A stretch of DNA of 64,000 nt from Alteromonadaceae bacterium XY-R5 (lineage in GTDB: Bacteria > Pseudomonadota > Gammaproteobacteria > Enterobacterales > Alteromonadaceae): NCBI GenBank assembly GCA_001660395.1, contig LXWE01000012.1, positions 1-64,000 of the forward strand, written 5' to 3'. The notes below the pieces were generated by a model, which saw only the letters and a list, made by a program, of their open reading frames with translations, was not told the origin of the DNA and searched no databases. Below are positions 9,753 to 20,077 of the stretch, piece after piece; the first letter of the stretch is position 1, and the number at the start of each line of letters is the position of its first letter. Both the position numbers and the translations under genes were made by a program.

Positions 9753-11065
9753 GCACCAAAGTTAAGAGTCTCAAGCACTTAAGAGCCGATGCGGCACAGG
9801 CCCTGTTTCTGGTACTTGAGCAAGGCCAATCTGCTTCTGACGTACTACCTTTCTTGCAGGAACAACATAAAGATCAGGATAAGGCCTGGTTACAGGAAAT
9901 GGTTTACGGCGTGCTCCGCCAACTTCCACTACTGCAGCACTGGTTACGACAGATGCTGGATAAGCCGCTGAAAAATAGATTCAAGATAACCGAACACCTA
10001 CTTATTCTCGGCTTCTATCAACTTGCTTTTAGCCGTGTGTCTGAACATGCCGCGGTATCAGAGACCGTTGACGCTTGCAAAGCTCTTAACATTGAAGCAA
10101 TGCGTGGTTTGGTAAATGGCGTATTGCGTAATTTCATTCGCAATGAAACCAAACATCAGCTCCCTGATAATCCCCAAGTACTTTCAGGGTTGCCCAAATG
10201 GTTATACAAGCGCCTTGAACAACAATATCCGGAAAGTATCACTCAAATCGCAGAGAACCTGCAGGCTCGCCCACCCTTGTGGTTACGCATAAATCAGCGC
10301 ATCAAAACTCGCGCGGAATATGCAAAAGCATTGGAACAAGCAGGCATTAGCTTTCAATTATCACCTGAACATCCTGATGGCCTGATAATCGAAGATAAAT
10401 GTGATATCAAACAATTACCCGGCTTTGATGACGGCTGGTTTGCAGTCCAGGATGGAGCAGCTCAGTTAGCCGCCTATTTACTTTCACCAAAAGCCGGCGA
10501 ACGTGTATTAGATTGTTGCGCAGCTCCGGGCGGCAAAACCTGCCATATCCTCGAACTACAGCCAGATTTAGCGAAATGTATAGCCCTGGACGCCAGCGCC
10601 AATCGACTCACACGCGTGCATGAAAATCTGCAACGGCTAGGTCTCGAAGCGGACGTCATATGTGCTGATGCTGCCGACCCGGCCAGTTGGTGGGATCAGC
10701 ATCAGTTCGATCGAATTTTGTTGGATGCCCCCTGTTCTGCCACCGGAGTAATTCGCAAGCATCCAGACATCAAATGGCTACGCAAATCGGCTGACATTGA
10801 ACAACTGGCGTCTCTACAAAAAGAGATGTTGGATGCAATCTGGCCTCTACTCGCACCTGGTGGAACCCTACTCTACGCTACATGCTCGGTTCTCTCACAG
10901 GAGAACAGCGAACAAGTCGCCAACTTCTTGCAACGTACACCAGACGCTAGGTTAAGCCCGATTAGTGAGAACGAATCAGCCGAATTGCCCGGCCGTCAAA
11001 TTTTACCCGGTGAACAACAAATGGATGGTTTCTATTACGCCAGACTGGTAAAGTCTGATGAATAA
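9749..11065 (+). CDS. rsmB: 16S rRNA m5C967 methyltransferase RsmB
   Basis: 438 residues: an N-terminal NusB-like RNA-binding domain (about 10-140) and a C-terminal SAM methyltransferase with the SAM loop [13 protein letters not shown]. Both m5C catalytic cysteines are visible, in DAPCSATG (proline-cysteine motif) and LLYATCSVL (thr-cys motif). It methylates C967 of 16S rRNA. The start overlaps the fmt stop by 4 bp and trkA follows after 39 bp. Confidence 0.96.
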   Translation: MSTKVKSLKHLRADAAQALFLVLEQGQSASDVLPFLQEQHKDQDKAWLQEMVYGVLRQLPLLQHWLRQMLDKPLKNRFKITEHLLILGFYQLAFSRVSEHAAVSETVDACKALNIEAMRGLVNGVLRNFIRNETKHQLPDNPQVLSGLPKWLYKRLEQQYPESITQIAENLQARPPLWLRINQRIKTRAEYAKALEQAGISFQLSPEHPDGLIIEDKCDIKQLPGFDDGWFAVQDGAAQLAAYLLSPKAGERVLDCCAAPGGKTCHILELQPDLAKCIALDASANRLTRVHENLQRLGLEADVICADAADPASWWDQHQFDRILLDAPCSATGVIRKHPDIKWLRKSADIEQLASLQKEMLDAIWPLLAPGGTLLYATCSVLSQENSEQVANFLQRTPDARLSPISENESAELPGRQILPGEQQMDGFYYARLVKSDE

Positions 11066-11104
11066 AAACACAATGAAATTAAGCGTTAGCAAACCTACTC
11101 CACT

Positions 11105-12484
11105 ATGAAGATAATCATTCTCGGCGCCGGTCAGGTTGGAGGTACCCTTGCAGAAAACCTGGTCGGAGAAAAAAACGAAATTACCGTTATCGATGCGGAT
11201 CCAGAAAAGCTGCGAAATCTGCAGGACAGATTGGATCTTCAGGTTGTTACCGGAGTCGGCTCACATCCGGATGTGCTGAAAAAAGCAGGTGCTGAAGACG
11301 CGGACATGCTTATTGCTGTTACTAATAGCGATGAAAGTAACATGATGGCGTGTCAGGTCGCCTATAGCTTATTCAAAACACCGACCAAAATCGCCCGAGT
11401 ACGCTCTGAACAGTACATTATCTATCAGGAACAACTGTTCAAACATCAGGACATCCCTGTTGATCATTTGATAGCCCCTGAACAGCTTGTGACTAACGCC
11501 ATCAAACGCCTAATCGATTACCCTGGAGCGCTCCAGGTAGTAGAGTTTGCTGAAGGAAAAGCCAGTTTGGTCGCAGTAAAAGCCTATTATGGAGGTTTAC
11601 TCGTTGGACACGCCCTGTCTGCGTTAAAGCAGCACATGCCAAATGTAGAAACCCGGGTTGCGGCTATTTATCGTCGTGGAAAACCCATTCGCCCGTTAGG
11701 CACTACCGTTATCGAAGCTGATGATGAAGTCTTTTTTATCGCAGCCACCAAACATATTCGTGCAGTAATGAGTGAACTGCAGAAACTCGAGTCATCTTAT
11801 AAACGCATCATGATTGCCGGCGGTGGTTTAATCGGTGCGGGTTTGGCCAAACGCCTCGAGCATGATCACAACGTTAAACTCATCGAATTCAGCCCAGAAC
11901 GAGCCAAATACTTATCAGCCCGATTAGATCGCACCATTGTTTTTTGTGGTGACGCATCAGATCATGAATTACTGACCGAAGAAAACGTCGATCAAGTGGA
12001 TGCGTTTATTGCCGTTACTAATGATGACGAAGCCAATATTATGTCGGCGATGCTGGCAAAACGTTTAGGCGCGCAAAAGGCCATGGTGCTGATTCAGCGT
12101 AGCGCCTACGTAGACCTGGTCCAGGGAGGGGAAATTGACATTGCGTTCTCGCCCCAACAAGCGACGATATCGGCCCTGCTGACCCACGTGCGCCGCGGTG
12201 ACATTGTTAATGTATATTCACTCCGCCGCGGTGCTGCGGAAGCGATTGAAGCCATCGCTCACGGGGATAGAAATACCTCAAAAGTGGTGGGCCGTGAAAT
12301 CCGTGAAATCCGACTACCTCCAGGTACGACTATTGGTGCCATTGTGCGCGGAGACGAAGTTATCATTGCCCACGGTGATACCCGTATTGAGGCCAATGAT
12401 CACGTAATCCTGTTTTTGGTAGATAAGAAATTTATCGGCGATGTGGAAAAACTATTCCAGCCCAGCGCTCTATTTTTTGGTTAA
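11105..12484 (+). CDS. trkA: Trk potassium uptake regulatory subunit TrkA
   Basis: A 459-residue peripheral membrane protein with two tandem RCK units. Each has a Rossmann nucleotide-binding domain ([13 protein letters not shown] at 6-18, [13 protein letters not shown] near 238) followed by a TrkA-C domain. TrkA binds NAD(H)/ATP and gates the TrkH channel. The usual length is about 458. A strong hairpin terminator follows immediately, shared with the convergent gene for its partner TrkH. Confidence 0.96.
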   Translation: MKIIILGAGQVGGTLAENLVGEKNEITVIDADPEKLRNLQDRLDLQVVTGVGSHPDVLKKAGAEDADMLIAVTNSDESNMMACQVAYSLFKTPTKIARVRSEQYIIYQEQLFKHQDIPVDHLIAPEQLVTNAIKRLIDYPGALQVVEFAEGKASLVAVKAYYGGLLVGHALSALKQHMPNVETRVAAIYRRGKPIRPLGTTVIEADDEVFFIAATKHIRAVMSELQKLESSYKRIMIAGGGLIGAGLAKRLEHDHNVKLIEFSPERAKYLSARLDRTIVFCGDASDHELLTEENVDQVDAFIAVTNDDEANIMSAMLAKRLGAQKAMVLIQRSAYVDLVQGGEIDIAFSPQQATISALLTHVRRGDIVNVYSLRRGAAEAIEAIAHGDRNTSKVVGREIREIRLPPGTTIGAIVRGDEVIIAHGDTRIEANDHVILFLVDKKFIGDVEKLFQPSALFFG

Positions 12485-12486
12485 CA

Positions 12487-12512
12487 AAAGGCCCGCTAAT
12501 GCGGGCCTTTTT
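12487..12512. terminator. Bidirectional terminator between trkA and trkH
   Basis: AAAGGCCCGC and GCGGGCCTTT form a 10-bp stem around TAAT, with T/A runs on both sides, so it can end both convergent transcripts. Confidence 0.9.
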
Positions 12513-12520
12513 AATTAGAA

Positions 12521-13972
12521 TTAGCTACGCCAGAAAGTCGGAGAAAACAAAACAAGCAAGGAGAAAACCTCCAAGCGTCCGAAAAGCATTGCCAATATCA
12601 ATAACCACTTCGCACCATCAGACACTTCTGAAAAGGTGCCAGAAACAGACCCTAATCCCGGTCCCAGGTTATTTAACGTGGCTGCCGTGGCCGAAAATGC
12701 GGATAAATCGTCCATGCCTAAGGCAATTAGCCCAAGCATGATCACAACAAAGACTATGGCATATGTTGAGAAGAAGCCCCACACAGCCTCAACCACTCGC
12801 TCCGGAAGTGCCCGATCTCCCAACTTGACAGAGTAAATAGCTTTAGGATGAATAAGGCGATTCACTTCACGTTTTCCCTGCAAATAGAGCAGGAATACTC
12901 GAATAACTTTTAAACCACCACCGGTAGAACCGGCACATCCACCGATAAAACTTGAGAAAATCAGTAAGATAGGTAAAAACACTGGCCAGTTTGCAAAATC
13001 ACTGGTGGCAAAGCCCGCTGTTGTACTGATAGATACTGCCTGAAACAAGGCCTGATCCAGTGCTTCTAGTCCAGTTTCAAATCGATGATGGCTCATTAGT
13101 ACCAGAAAACAAATCGCCACTAACGCCAGCTGAATAACAAAAAATGCCTTCAATTCTGGATCAGCAATGTAGTTACGTAATGTGCGTCCAGAGACTGCTG
13201 CATAATGAAGTGCAAAATTAAGGGCTGCAATCCACAAAAAGACCACGCATACAAGGTTAATCGCAGGGCTATCAAAATAGCCCATGCTGGCATCGTAGTT
13301 AGAGAACCCGCCTATAGCGATGGTGGAAAACGCGTGACATACCGCATCAAACCATCCCATACCCGCAACCCAGTATGCGAGAGTGCAAGCAATAGTTAAT
13401 CCTAGATAGATATACCAAAGGTGTTTTGCAGTATCGGCTATTCTGGGAGTCATCTTAGAATCTTTTACCGGCCCAGGCGTCTCCGCCCGGTAAAGCTGCA
13501 TGCCACCTACGCCTAAAATAGGCAGAATCGCAACAGCTAAAACAATGATTCCCATGCCGCCAAGCCACTGTAGTTGCTGACGGTAGAACTGAACAGACTT
13601 AGGCAAGTAGTCAATGCCCTCAATAACAGTTGCACCAGTTGTAGTCAGGCCTGAGAAGGATTCAAAAAACGCATCCGAGACGGACATGCTCGGCTGATCC
13701 AACAACAAAAACGGCAACGCCGCAAAGCTCGCCAGAACAGACCAAAACAATACAACTATGAGAAAGCCTTCTTTGGCTCTTAGGTCTCGCCGGTGCTCAC
13801 GATTTGGGTACCAAAACGCTATCCCAGTGATTAGGCAAAGTATAAATGCCATTAAAAACGGTAAACCGCCACCATCTTTATATATAAGCGAAATAGCCGC
13901 TGGGGGAATCATTGTGACACTGAATAACGCCACGAGCAGTCCAAGAATACGAATAATCGTACGATACTGCAT
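12521..13972 (-). CDS. trkH: Trk potassium transporter membrane subunit TrkH
   Basis: A 483-residue integral membrane protein of the superfamily of K+ transporters, with four repeats of a TM-pore-TM unit. The filter regions are recognisable: SGLTTTGATV, STIAIGGFSN, SISTTAGFAT and ATLNNLGPGLG, each with the conserved glycine. It works with TrkA, encoded convergently. The pairing on opposite strands with a shared terminator differs from E. coli, where the two genes are far apart. Confidence 0.95.
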   Translation of the reverse strand: MQYRTIIRILGLLVALFSVTMIPPAAISLIYKDGGGLPFLMAFILCLITGIAFWYPNREHRRDLRAKEGFLIVVLFWSVLASFAALPFLLLDQPSMSVSDAFFESFSGLTTTGATVIEGIDYLPKSVQFYRQQLQWLGGMGIIVLAVAILPILGVGGMQLYRAETPGPVKDSKMTPRIADTAKHLWYIYLGLTIACTLAYWVAGMGWFDAVCHAFSTIAIGGFSNYDASMGYFDSPAINLVCVVFLWIAALNFALHYAAVSGRTLRNYIADPELKAFFVIQLALVAICFLVLMSHHRFETGLEALDQALFQAVSISTTAGFATSDFANWPVFLPILLIFSSFIGGCAGSTGGGLKVIRVFLLYLQGKREVNRLIHPKAIYSVKLGDRALPERVVEAVWGFFSTYAIVFVVIMLGLIALGMDDLSAFSATAATLNNLGPGLGSVSGTFSEVSDGAKWLLILAMLFGRLEVFSLLVLFSPTFWRS

Positions 13973-14164
13973 AAACCTAGCAATCCTTCGCTATAAGTGA
14001 AGCTTCAAAATATAAAGCGTATATGAAGACCATGTTATCTTGCGCCTGGGGCTGAGTTATGTGTTCCATCGATATAAAGCTTGCTCGCGCTGGCAGAAAC
14101 AAACCCTCCGCCATAATACCAGCGTAATGTACCCCAGTTTAACCAGTATCACACGGTTTATATA

Positions 14165-14563
14165 CTAGTTGTCCTGACTAAAGCCTTGTTCAAGAAGCCA
14201 TTTATTTGCTTCTTTCTGATTATCAAAAATTCTAAAATTTGCACCTGCAGCACGATAAATTCGACTAAACTGGGCCTCAACTACAGACGGTGTATCAGTG
14301 TTACCTACAACAAGTGCACATGCTTTCATCCCTTTAGCAATCCTCCACTTTACGGTATCAATTAGCGCCTGCTCAGCCTGAAAGGGCATTACGCCCGAGC
14401 AAAAAAAATCCCCTAGAAACGCCCAATCGTTGCCTTTTATTGTATCAATCGCACGCTTTAACTCTTTTGTGTAGAGGCTTACGGTGATCTCCCCCCACTG
14501 ACCATAGCCAGTAAATAATAGGACATTACCGACTACGCTAATTTCATAGGTCTTTAATCCCAT
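14165..14563 (-). CDS. SpoIIAA/STAS-like small protein
   Basis: A 132-residue soluble protein, N-terminus MGLKTYEISVVGNVLLF, with alternating beta strands and helices and a C-terminal FRIFDNQKEANKWLLEQG segment. That ending is typical of SpoIIAA-like/STAS-fold proteins found widely in marine gammaproteobacteria, whose targets are unknown. No signal peptide or transmembrane helix. It lies 36 bp downstream of the SufR-like regulator gene on the same strand and could be cotranscribed. The family call is by pattern only. Confidence 0.55.
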   Translation of the reverse strand: MGLKTYEISVVGNVLLFTGYGQWGEITVSLYTKELKRAIDTIKGNDWAFLGDFFCSGVMPFQAEQALIDTVKWRIAKGMKACALVVGNTDTPSVVEAQFSRIYRAAGANFRIFDNQKEANKWLLEQGFSQDN

Positions 14564-14599
14564 AGCCTTAGTGCTCCTATCAGAACATTAAAACAGCAA

Positions 14600-15229
14600 T
14601 TAGCGAATTGCGATTCGATATGCACAACGACGCTGTCCAGCAAGAATATGTTCACTGCGACTAACGGCAACCTCGTCACCAAAATAACGCTGCAACAGAT
14701 TAAGTTCACTGCCACAAAGATGGTGGCATCGACTTGCAGCAGAACCGACTGGGCAGTGATTTTCAATAAACCACCAGTCTTCACCCTGCTGGTAGAATTC
14801 AGCCATATAACCTTCTTGATTTCTTAGCATCGACAGCATACGAAGTTTAGCTTCCAACGAGGCTCCAGAATCTGAATATTGCAGATATTGTTCAAGCATA
14901 TCTGTCTCTCTACGCTGAATAAGACGCGCCAGCCCCTCTTCTCCGAATTCACGCTCCACGGCCCCTAACATAGTGATCAGTAATTGCCCGTGGCTATCTG
15001 GAAAATACTGCTCAGCGTCATCCGTTAGGCACCAGTATTGAATTGGGCGCCCTACTTTCTCCGAACGCATGTCATGCGTCACAATGCCGGAGGCCTGCAA
15101 TTGCAATAAATGCTGCCGAGCCCCCATAGGCGTCAACGCCAGATTATCAGCCAGCTGCTTTGTCGTTTGTGGGCCTTCGCTTTTCAACACATGCAGAATA
15201 CGTCGTGCCCTTTCCGATAAGGTGCTCAT
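14600..15229 (-). CDS. SufR-like iron-sulfur HTH transcriptional regulator
   Basis: A 209-residue regulator. The N-terminal winged helix (about 5-70) has the helix-turn-helix TTKQLADNLALTPMGARQHL and a wing around KVGRPIQYW. The C-terminal domain has four cysteines, C159, C168, C172 (HCPVG...CHHLC) and C202 (GQRRCAYRI), the arrangement expected for an iron-sulfur cluster ligand set as in SufR-type repressors. No suf genes are visible nearby, so the target may differ. It is 9 bp downstream of elbB and probably cotranscribed. Confidence 0.75.
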   Translation of the reverse strand: MSTLSERARRILHVLKSEGPQTTKQLADNLALTPMGARQHLLQLQASGIVTHDMRSEKVGRPIQYWCLTDDAEQYFPDSHGQLLITMLGAVEREFGEEGLARLIQRRETDMLEQYLQYSDSGASLEAKLRMLSMLRNQEGYMAEFYQQGEDWWFIENHCPVGSAASRCHHLCGSELNLLQRYFGDEVAVSRSEHILAGQRRCAYRIAIR

Positions 15230-15238
15230 AAACTCATA

Positions 15239-15895
15239 TTAGCTTAATAATTCGGCCAACTTAGCAATCATATTATCGATACTGTTAGCCGCTTCGCTAA
15301 TTGATCCCGCAAGCATGTAAGCGGGTGTGGACAACACTTGATGTGCCTGGTCGTAGATCACATCGGCTACATTTGCAGGTTTATGCACGGCTCCCATTGA
15401 TGCTAACGCCTTAGCAGTATCCGGATCATTCCCAATTGTTAATTCAACGCCTGGTCCATAAACATTTGAAATTAATGCAGGCGCAATACATGCGTACGCA
15501 GCGGGTTTTCCAGCTTTAGCAAATGCCTGACAAGCAGATAAAACATCCGGTGTCACTTTGCTGTCAGGGCCAACCAAGGCAAAGTTACATAAGTTCTTTG
15601 CAGCCCCAAATCCACCTGGCACTACTAACGCATCAAATTTATCCACATCAAGGGTTTTAACATCCTTTACATTCCCTCTGGCTATGCGCGCCGATTCAAC
15701 TAACACATTACGTGATTGTGTCGAATCCACCTCACCAGTGAGATGGTTAATCACGTGTAATTGTTCTATGTCCGGAGCAAAACATTGATATTCAATTGCA
15801 CGCTTATCCAAACCATAAAGAGTAAATACTGCTTCGTGAATTTCAGCCCCATCGAACACTCCACAACCACTTAGAATAACCGCCACCGATGCCAT
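15239..15895 (-). CDS. elbB: ElbB-type glyoxalase, DJ-1/PfpI superfamily
   Basis: 218 residues with the ElbB signature: N-terminal VILSGCGVFDGAEIHE (7-22), VPGGFGAAKNL (92-102) and a nucleophile-elbow Cys, C136, in YACIAPAL. E. coli ElbB has glyoxalase activity and was linked to isoprenoid synthesis; the physiological role is unclear. It leads a probable three-gene leftward unit with the SufR-like regulator and the STAS-like protein. Length matches the family (about 217). Confidence 0.9.
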   Translation of the reverse strand: MASVAVILSGCGVFDGAEIHEAVFTLYGLDKRAIEYQCFAPDIEQLHVINHLTGEVDSTQSRNVLVESARIARGNVKDVKTLDVDKFDALVVPGGFGAAKNLCNFALVGPDSKVTPDVLSACQAFAKAGKPAAYACIAPALISNVYGPGVELTIGNDPDTAKALASMGAVHKPANVADVIYDQAHQVLSTPAYMLAGSISEAANSIDNMIAKLAELLS

Positions 15896-16289
15896 ATGTG
15901 TCTCCTATGCCCTTGAATTATCGACTTATACAATTAGTTACGACTGATAATAAATATTGAGTATAAAAAAAATCATTTCCGAGTATTTCAAAGCTTACAG
16001 GTTATGGTAGAGTAACAGACCGTCCTCGCCAAGGAGCAATTCTTTGGTAAAGACGTTATCCACATGGAACCATAAGAAAAATAAACGGACCTGTGCTTCT
16101 CCTTTATTTTCGCAGTCTACAAATTATAAGGCTTATCGATACTTTGTCGGGATCCGAATAAGGTAGGATCTGTCTTAGATCAAACTTTTAATCAACAGAG
16201 TTATCCACAGATCCATTAATAGGATCCATAGTCTCTGACATTATTCTGTGGCATCCTAGCCACCAATTTCTAACGAATTAAGTTTTCCT
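15896..16289 (+). promoter_or_regulatory. elbB-polA intergenic region with two DnaA boxes
   Basis: This 394-bp non-coding stretch carries two perfect DnaA boxes TTATCCACA, at 16056-16064 and 16201-16209, both on the plus strand. Several GATC sites lie around the second one. A possible -10 TTATTCT lies near 16240, without a convincing -35. It must contain the divergent promoters of elbB and polA. DnaA stimulation of polA is reported in E. coli, so DnaA control is plausible. No gene is visible here. Confidence 0.6.
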
Positions 16290-19058
16290 ATGAGCAATCA
16301 CACCAGCAGACCGTTGATTTTAGTCGATGGCTCCTCTTATCTATTTCGCGCCTTTCATGCGATGCCCGACCTGACAAACTCGAAAGGCCAGCCAACTGGC
16401 GCTATTTACGGCGTCGTCAATATGTTGAGAAGTTTGGTCAAACAATATAACCCCAGCCATATGGCCGTTGTGTTTGATGCCAAAGGAAAAACGTTTCGCG
16501 ATGATATCTATTCAGAATACAAGGCTCATCGTCCACCGATGCCTGATGATCTGCGTAGCCAAATCGCACCATTGCACAAGATCGTTGAAGCCATGGGATT
16601 TCCGATCATCGTCCTGGAAGGAGTTGAGGCGGATGACGTCATCGGTACCTTATCAAAACAAGCGAGTGAACAAGGAATTGAAACTGTCATTAGTACTGGC
16701 GATAAGGACATGGCGCAACTGGTTAACACCCATGTAACCTTGATTAATACCATGACCAATACCACGATGGACTCACAAGGTGTTGTGGAAAAATTTGGTA
16801 TTCCTCCTGAGCTGATAATCGATTTCCTCGCGCTTAAAGGCGATAAAGTTGACAATATTCCTGGTGTACCGGGTGTGGGCGATAAAAGTGCGCTCGCGAT
16901 GTTACAAGGAATCGGTGGAATTGAAGCGATTTACCAGAACCTGGAAAAAATTGCCGACTTAGATTTCCGTGGCGCCAAGAAGATGGCCGATAAAATGCGG
17001 GAATTTGAAGAACAGGCTCGACTGTCATACTTGCTAGCAACGATTAAGTTAGACGTTGATATGCCCTATCAGCCAGCCAAGCTAGCTATTCAGGATCAAA
17101 ATAACAATGCATTGGCCGAATTATTTCAGGATCTTGAATTCAAGCGCTGGTATCAGGAAGTCAGCGGCAACATCAGCAGTGACACAACAGCGATTACACA
17201 AGCTTCATCAACGCAGTCGGTACCGGTAACCGTAAGTAAAATCAATCGCGAGGCTTATCAAGTCATTCTTACCCAGGCTGATCTCGATACCTGGATTGCA
17301 AAGCTCGAAAACAGTGAACTGTTTGCCATAGATACAGAAACAACCAGCATCAATTATATGGAAGCGGAGTTGGTTGGTTTTTCATTCGCCGTTGCAGAAG
17401 GTGAAGCTGCCTATTTACCCCTGGCTCATGATTATCCCGATGCTCCAGAGCAACTTGATAGAGCGGCGGTATTACAGCAACTTAAGCCTCTATTAGAAAA
17501 CACAAAACTGCAGAAAATCGGCCAGCATATCAAATATGATAAAAACGTATTGGCCAACTATGGTGTTAACCTCAGCGGTATATTCTCCGACACCATGCTG
17601 GAATCTTACGTGTTTAATAGTGTGGCTAGTCGTCATGACATGGATAGCCTGTCCTCCTATTATCTGGACCATCAAACGATTAAATTCGAAGATATTGCCG
17701 GAAAGGGGGCTAAACAACTCACCTTCAATCAAATTCCATTGGAACAGGCAGCCCCTTATGCAGCGGAAGATGCAGACGTTACATTGCGATTGCACCACGC
17801 CATTTACAATCAGCTTGAACCCATTTCTACATTGAAGAGTATTTTGTTAGATGTTGAAGTTCCCCTGGCCAGCGTTTTAGCGAGAATGGAACAATTTGGT
17901 GTCTTAATCGATAGCCAGCAACTTGGTCAGCAAAGTCAGCAGTTAGCCTCCCGAATTCTAGAATTAGAAAAAGAAGTACACGAAATTGCAGGTGAAGCCT
18001 TTAATTTGAGCTCAACCAAGCAACTACAAACCATCCTGTTTGAGAAGCTGAATCTACCGGTTTTGAAAAAGACACCTAAAGGGGCTCCATCAACATCAGA
18101 AGAAGTATTGCAGGAACTGGCGCTGGACTACCCTCTGCCCAAATTACTGATGGAATATCGTGGATTAACTAAACTGAAAAGTACCTATACAGATAAACTT
18201 CCCAAGATGATCGATGCTCGTACGGGTAGAGTGCACACTTCATATCATCAAGCGGTTACTGCAACGGGACGTTTATCTTCCACAGATCCCAATCTACAAA
18301 ACATTCCGATTCGAACTGAAGAAGGACGCAGAGTGCGCCAGGCGTTTGTGCCCCGTCCCGGATATAAAATTGTTGCGGCTGATTATTCTCAAATCGAGCT
18401 ACGTATTATGGCCCATCTCTCAGGAGATGAAGGCTTGGTTAAAGCCTTTGCAACTGGCCAGGATATTCACAAAGCGACAGCTTCAGAAGTGTTTGGAGTA
18501 GCATTAGAACAGGTCACTACGGAACAAAGACGTAATGCCAAAGCGATTAACTTTGGTCTGATATACGGCATGTCTGCATTCGGATTGTCTCGTCAATTAG
18601 GTATACCCCGCGCAGATGCCCAGCAGTACATGGATCTGTACTTTAAACGTTATCCCGGCGTACTCGATTATATGGAGACCACTCGCGATACGGCAAAAGC
18701 ACAAGGTTATGTAGAAACTGTATTTGGCCGACGTTTGTATCTGGCGGATATTCAGTCGAGCAATGCCATGCGCCGTAAAGGTGCAGAACGTGCCGCTATC
18801 AACGCCCCTATGCAAGGTACCGCGGCCGATATAATTAAAATGGCCATGCTCGCAGTAGATGATTGGATTAACAACTTGCCTGTAGATGAGGTCAGAATGA
18901 TCATGCAGGTTCACGATGAACTGGTCTTTGAAATCCGTGAAGACGTTTTGGACACCCATGTAAAGCAGATCGTTAAGCTGATGGAAGAAGCCGTTAAGTT
19001 ATCCGTTCCTCTGGTCGTTGAGGCCGGCGTCGGGAAAAACTGGGACGAAGCGCACTAG
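16290..19058 (+). CDS. polA: DNA polymerase I
   Basis: A 922-residue enzyme for Okazaki-fragment processing and repair. Domains: 5'-nuclease (about 1-290, [35 protein letters not shown]), 3'-5' exonuclease (about 325-520, with exo [10 protein letters not shown] intact, so proofreading is likely), and polymerase (motif [17 protein letters not shown], motif [17 protein letters not shown], motif [12 protein letters not shown]). Close in length to E. coli PolA (928). It is followed by spf, the classical gammaproteobacterial order, and preceded by two DnaA boxes. Confidence 0.98.
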   Translation: MSNHTSRPLILVDGSSYLFRAFHAMPDLTNSKGQPTGAIYGVVNMLRSLVKQYNPSHMAVVFDAKGKTFRDDIYSEYKAHRPPMPDDLRSQIAPLHKIVEAMGFPIIVLEGVEADDVIGTLSKQASEQGIETVISTGDKDMAQLVNTHVTLINTMTNTTMDSQGVVEKFGIPPELIIDFLALKGDKVDNIPGVPGVGDKSALAMLQGIGGIEAIYQNLEKIADLDFRGAKKMADKMREFEEQARLSYLLATIKLDVDMPYQPAKLAIQDQNNNALAELFQDLEFKRWYQEVSGNISSDTTAITQASSTQSVPVTVSKINREAYQVILTQADLDTWIAKLENSELFAIDTETTSINYMEAELVGFSFAVAEGEAAYLPLAHDYPDAPEQLDRAAVLQQLKPLLENTKLQKIGQHIKYDKNVLANYGVNLSGIFSDTMLESYVFNSVASRHDMDSLSSYYLDHQTIKFEDIAGKGAKQLTFNQIPLEQAAPYAAEDADVTLRLHHAIYNQLEPISTLKSILLDVEVPLASVLARMEQFGVLIDSQQLGQQSQQLASRILELEKEVHEIAGEAFNLSSTKQLQTILFEKLNLPVLKKTPKGAPSTSEEVLQELALDYPLPKLLMEYRGLTKLKSTYTDKLPKMIDARTGRVHTSYHQAVTATGRLSSTDPNLQNIPIRTEEGRRVRQAFVPRPGYKIVAADYSQIELRIMAHLSGDEGLVKAFATGQDIHKATASEVFGVALEQVTTEQRRNAKAINFGLIYGMSAFGLSRQLGIPRADAQQYMDLYFKRYPGVLDYMETTRDTAKAQGYVETVFGRRLYLADIQSSNAMRRKGAERAAINAPMQGTAADIIKMAMLAVDDWINNLPVDEVRMIMQVHDELVFEIREDVLDTHVKQIVKLMEEAVKLSVPLVVEAGVGKNWDEAH

Positions 19059-19082
19059 TCGTTAATGGTAAAAAGCAACGCA

Positions 19083-19103
19083 TTCTGTAATTTTATTACA
19101 GAA
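19083..19103. repeat. AT-rich perfect inverted repeat between polA and spf
   Basis: TTCTGTAAT and ATTACAGAA are perfect complements separated by TTT. No T-run follows, so it is a poor intrinsic terminator. It ends 6 bp before the spf -35 hexamer, where an operator could sit. Its identity as a hairpin or an operator is unresolved. Confidence 0.55.
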
Positions 19104-19108
19104 ACAAC

Positions 19109-19136
19109 TTGATTTTGCTTTGCTCTGCGCTATTAT
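19109..19136 (+). promoter_or_regulatory. spf promoter
   Basis: A -35 TTGATT (19109-19114), 16-bp spacer and -10 TATTAT (19131-19136) place the start 7 nt downstream at G19144, exactly the first base of Spot 42. Confidence 0.8.
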
Positions 19137-19143
19137 TGACCGC

Positions 19144-19214
19144 GTAGGGTACAGAGGTAAGATGTTCTATCTTTCAGACCTTTGCTTGAACCCCGGCTAT
19201 GCCGGGGTTTTTTT
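19144..19214 (+). ncRNA. spf: Spot 42 small RNA, short form
   Basis: The first 40 nt (19144-19183), starting GTAGGGTACAGAGGTAAGAT, appear identical to the 5' part of E. coli Spot 42 as I recall that sequence. The RNA lies right after polA, its conserved site. In E. coli it is an Hfq-binding regulator of carbon-use genes, repressed by cAMP-CRP. Here the conserved head runs almost directly into a terminator (ACCCCGGC-TAT-GCCGGGGT then T7), giving about 70 nt against 109 in E. coli. The middle and third single-stranded segments are thus missing. Confidence 0.92.
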
Positions 19215-19321
19215 ATTCTTGTAATAAACTTCCAATATCTAATTAATTTACGACTTCGTAATTTTTTTACTTTATTTAAGAACGTTAAGTATGTGTTCGG
19301 CTAGCGGCTTATAATATAATT

Positions 19322-19446
19322 TGGAAGAAAATGAATAAAAAATGCGAGGGGAATGGAACTAACTGGAACAAGGGGACTCTGACTATACGGTTTTTATGTG
19401 TTTTCTCTCCTTATTACATCCCCGGTTTTTAACCGGGGATTTTTTT
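19322..19446 (+). ncRNA. Candidate GGA-rich small RNA between spf and engB
   Basis: A possible -10 TATAAT (19310-19315) precedes a 125-nt stretch that ends in a strong Rho-independent terminator: ATCCCCGGTT-TTT-AACCGGGGAT (19418-19440) followed by T7. The terminator points rightwards and cannot serve the leftward engB gene. Spot 42 has its own terminator 200 bp earlier. Five GGA motifs occur at 19323, 19350, 19355, 19365 and 19374, a density that could bind CsrA. No open reading frame with a ribosome-binding site is evident. The -35 is weak. Confidence 0.55.
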
Positions 19447-19453
19447 ATCTGAA

Positions 19454-20077
19454 TTATTCAGCTTCGTCTTGGTCCTGATCCTTAAGGTATCCAAACCAGG
19501 CATCAAGTACACCCTCGACATTGTCTAAACCCAATCCGTTTAAAGAAGAAAAAGCATGTACAGTCACATCGCCACAAAATGCGAGTGCAGCTTCTCTTGC
19601 CATCAGCAAAGTGGCTTTACGCTTACCTGATTTTAACTTGTCTGCTTTAGTCAGTAACGCAAGAACGGGAATATTCGCATCAACGGCCCATTGAATAAGT
19701 TGCTGGTCTAAATCTTTAAACGGATGACGAATATCCATCATCACAACTAACCCTTGCAGACTATTGCGGCTCTGTAGATACTCAGATAAAGCCTGTTGCC
19801 ATTTGAGTTTCATCGCCAGCGGCACTTGCGCAAACCCGTATCCAGGTAGATCAATCAGTCGACGCGTTTCATCAAGGCCGAACACATTGATCATTTGCGT
19901 ACGCCCTGGCGTTTTACTGGTTCTGGCCAAACTTTTCTGACGGGTTAACCGATTTAAAGCACTGGATTTACCTGCATTTGAACGACCAGCAAAGGCAATC
20001 TCAATTCCCTCATCTTCACCAAGATGACGAATATCCGGTGCACTTAATTCAAATTTTGCCCGACTGTAATGACTCAC
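19454..20077 (-). CDS. engB: Ribosome biogenesis GTPase EngB (YihA/YsxC)
   Basis: A 207-residue essential GTPase for 50S subunit assembly. G1 [12 protein letters not shown] (33-44), G2 region [10 protein letters not shown]3 [10 protein letters not shown] and G4 TKAD are all present; length fits (about 210 in E. coli). The gene is convergent with polA-spf, as in E. coli. The last residues are acidic. No terminator is seen for this strand beyond the stop. Confidence 0.96.
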   Translation of the reverse strand: MSHYSRAKFELSAPDIRHLGEDEGIEIAFAGRSNAGKSSALNRLTRQKSLARTSKTPGRTQMINVFGLDETRRLIDLPGYGFAQVPLAMKLKWQQALSEYLQSRNSLQGLVVMMDIRHPFKDLDQQLIQWAVDANIPVLALLTKADKLKSGKRKATLLMAREAALAFCGDVTVHAFSSLNGLGLDNVEGVLDAWFGYLKDQDQDEAE

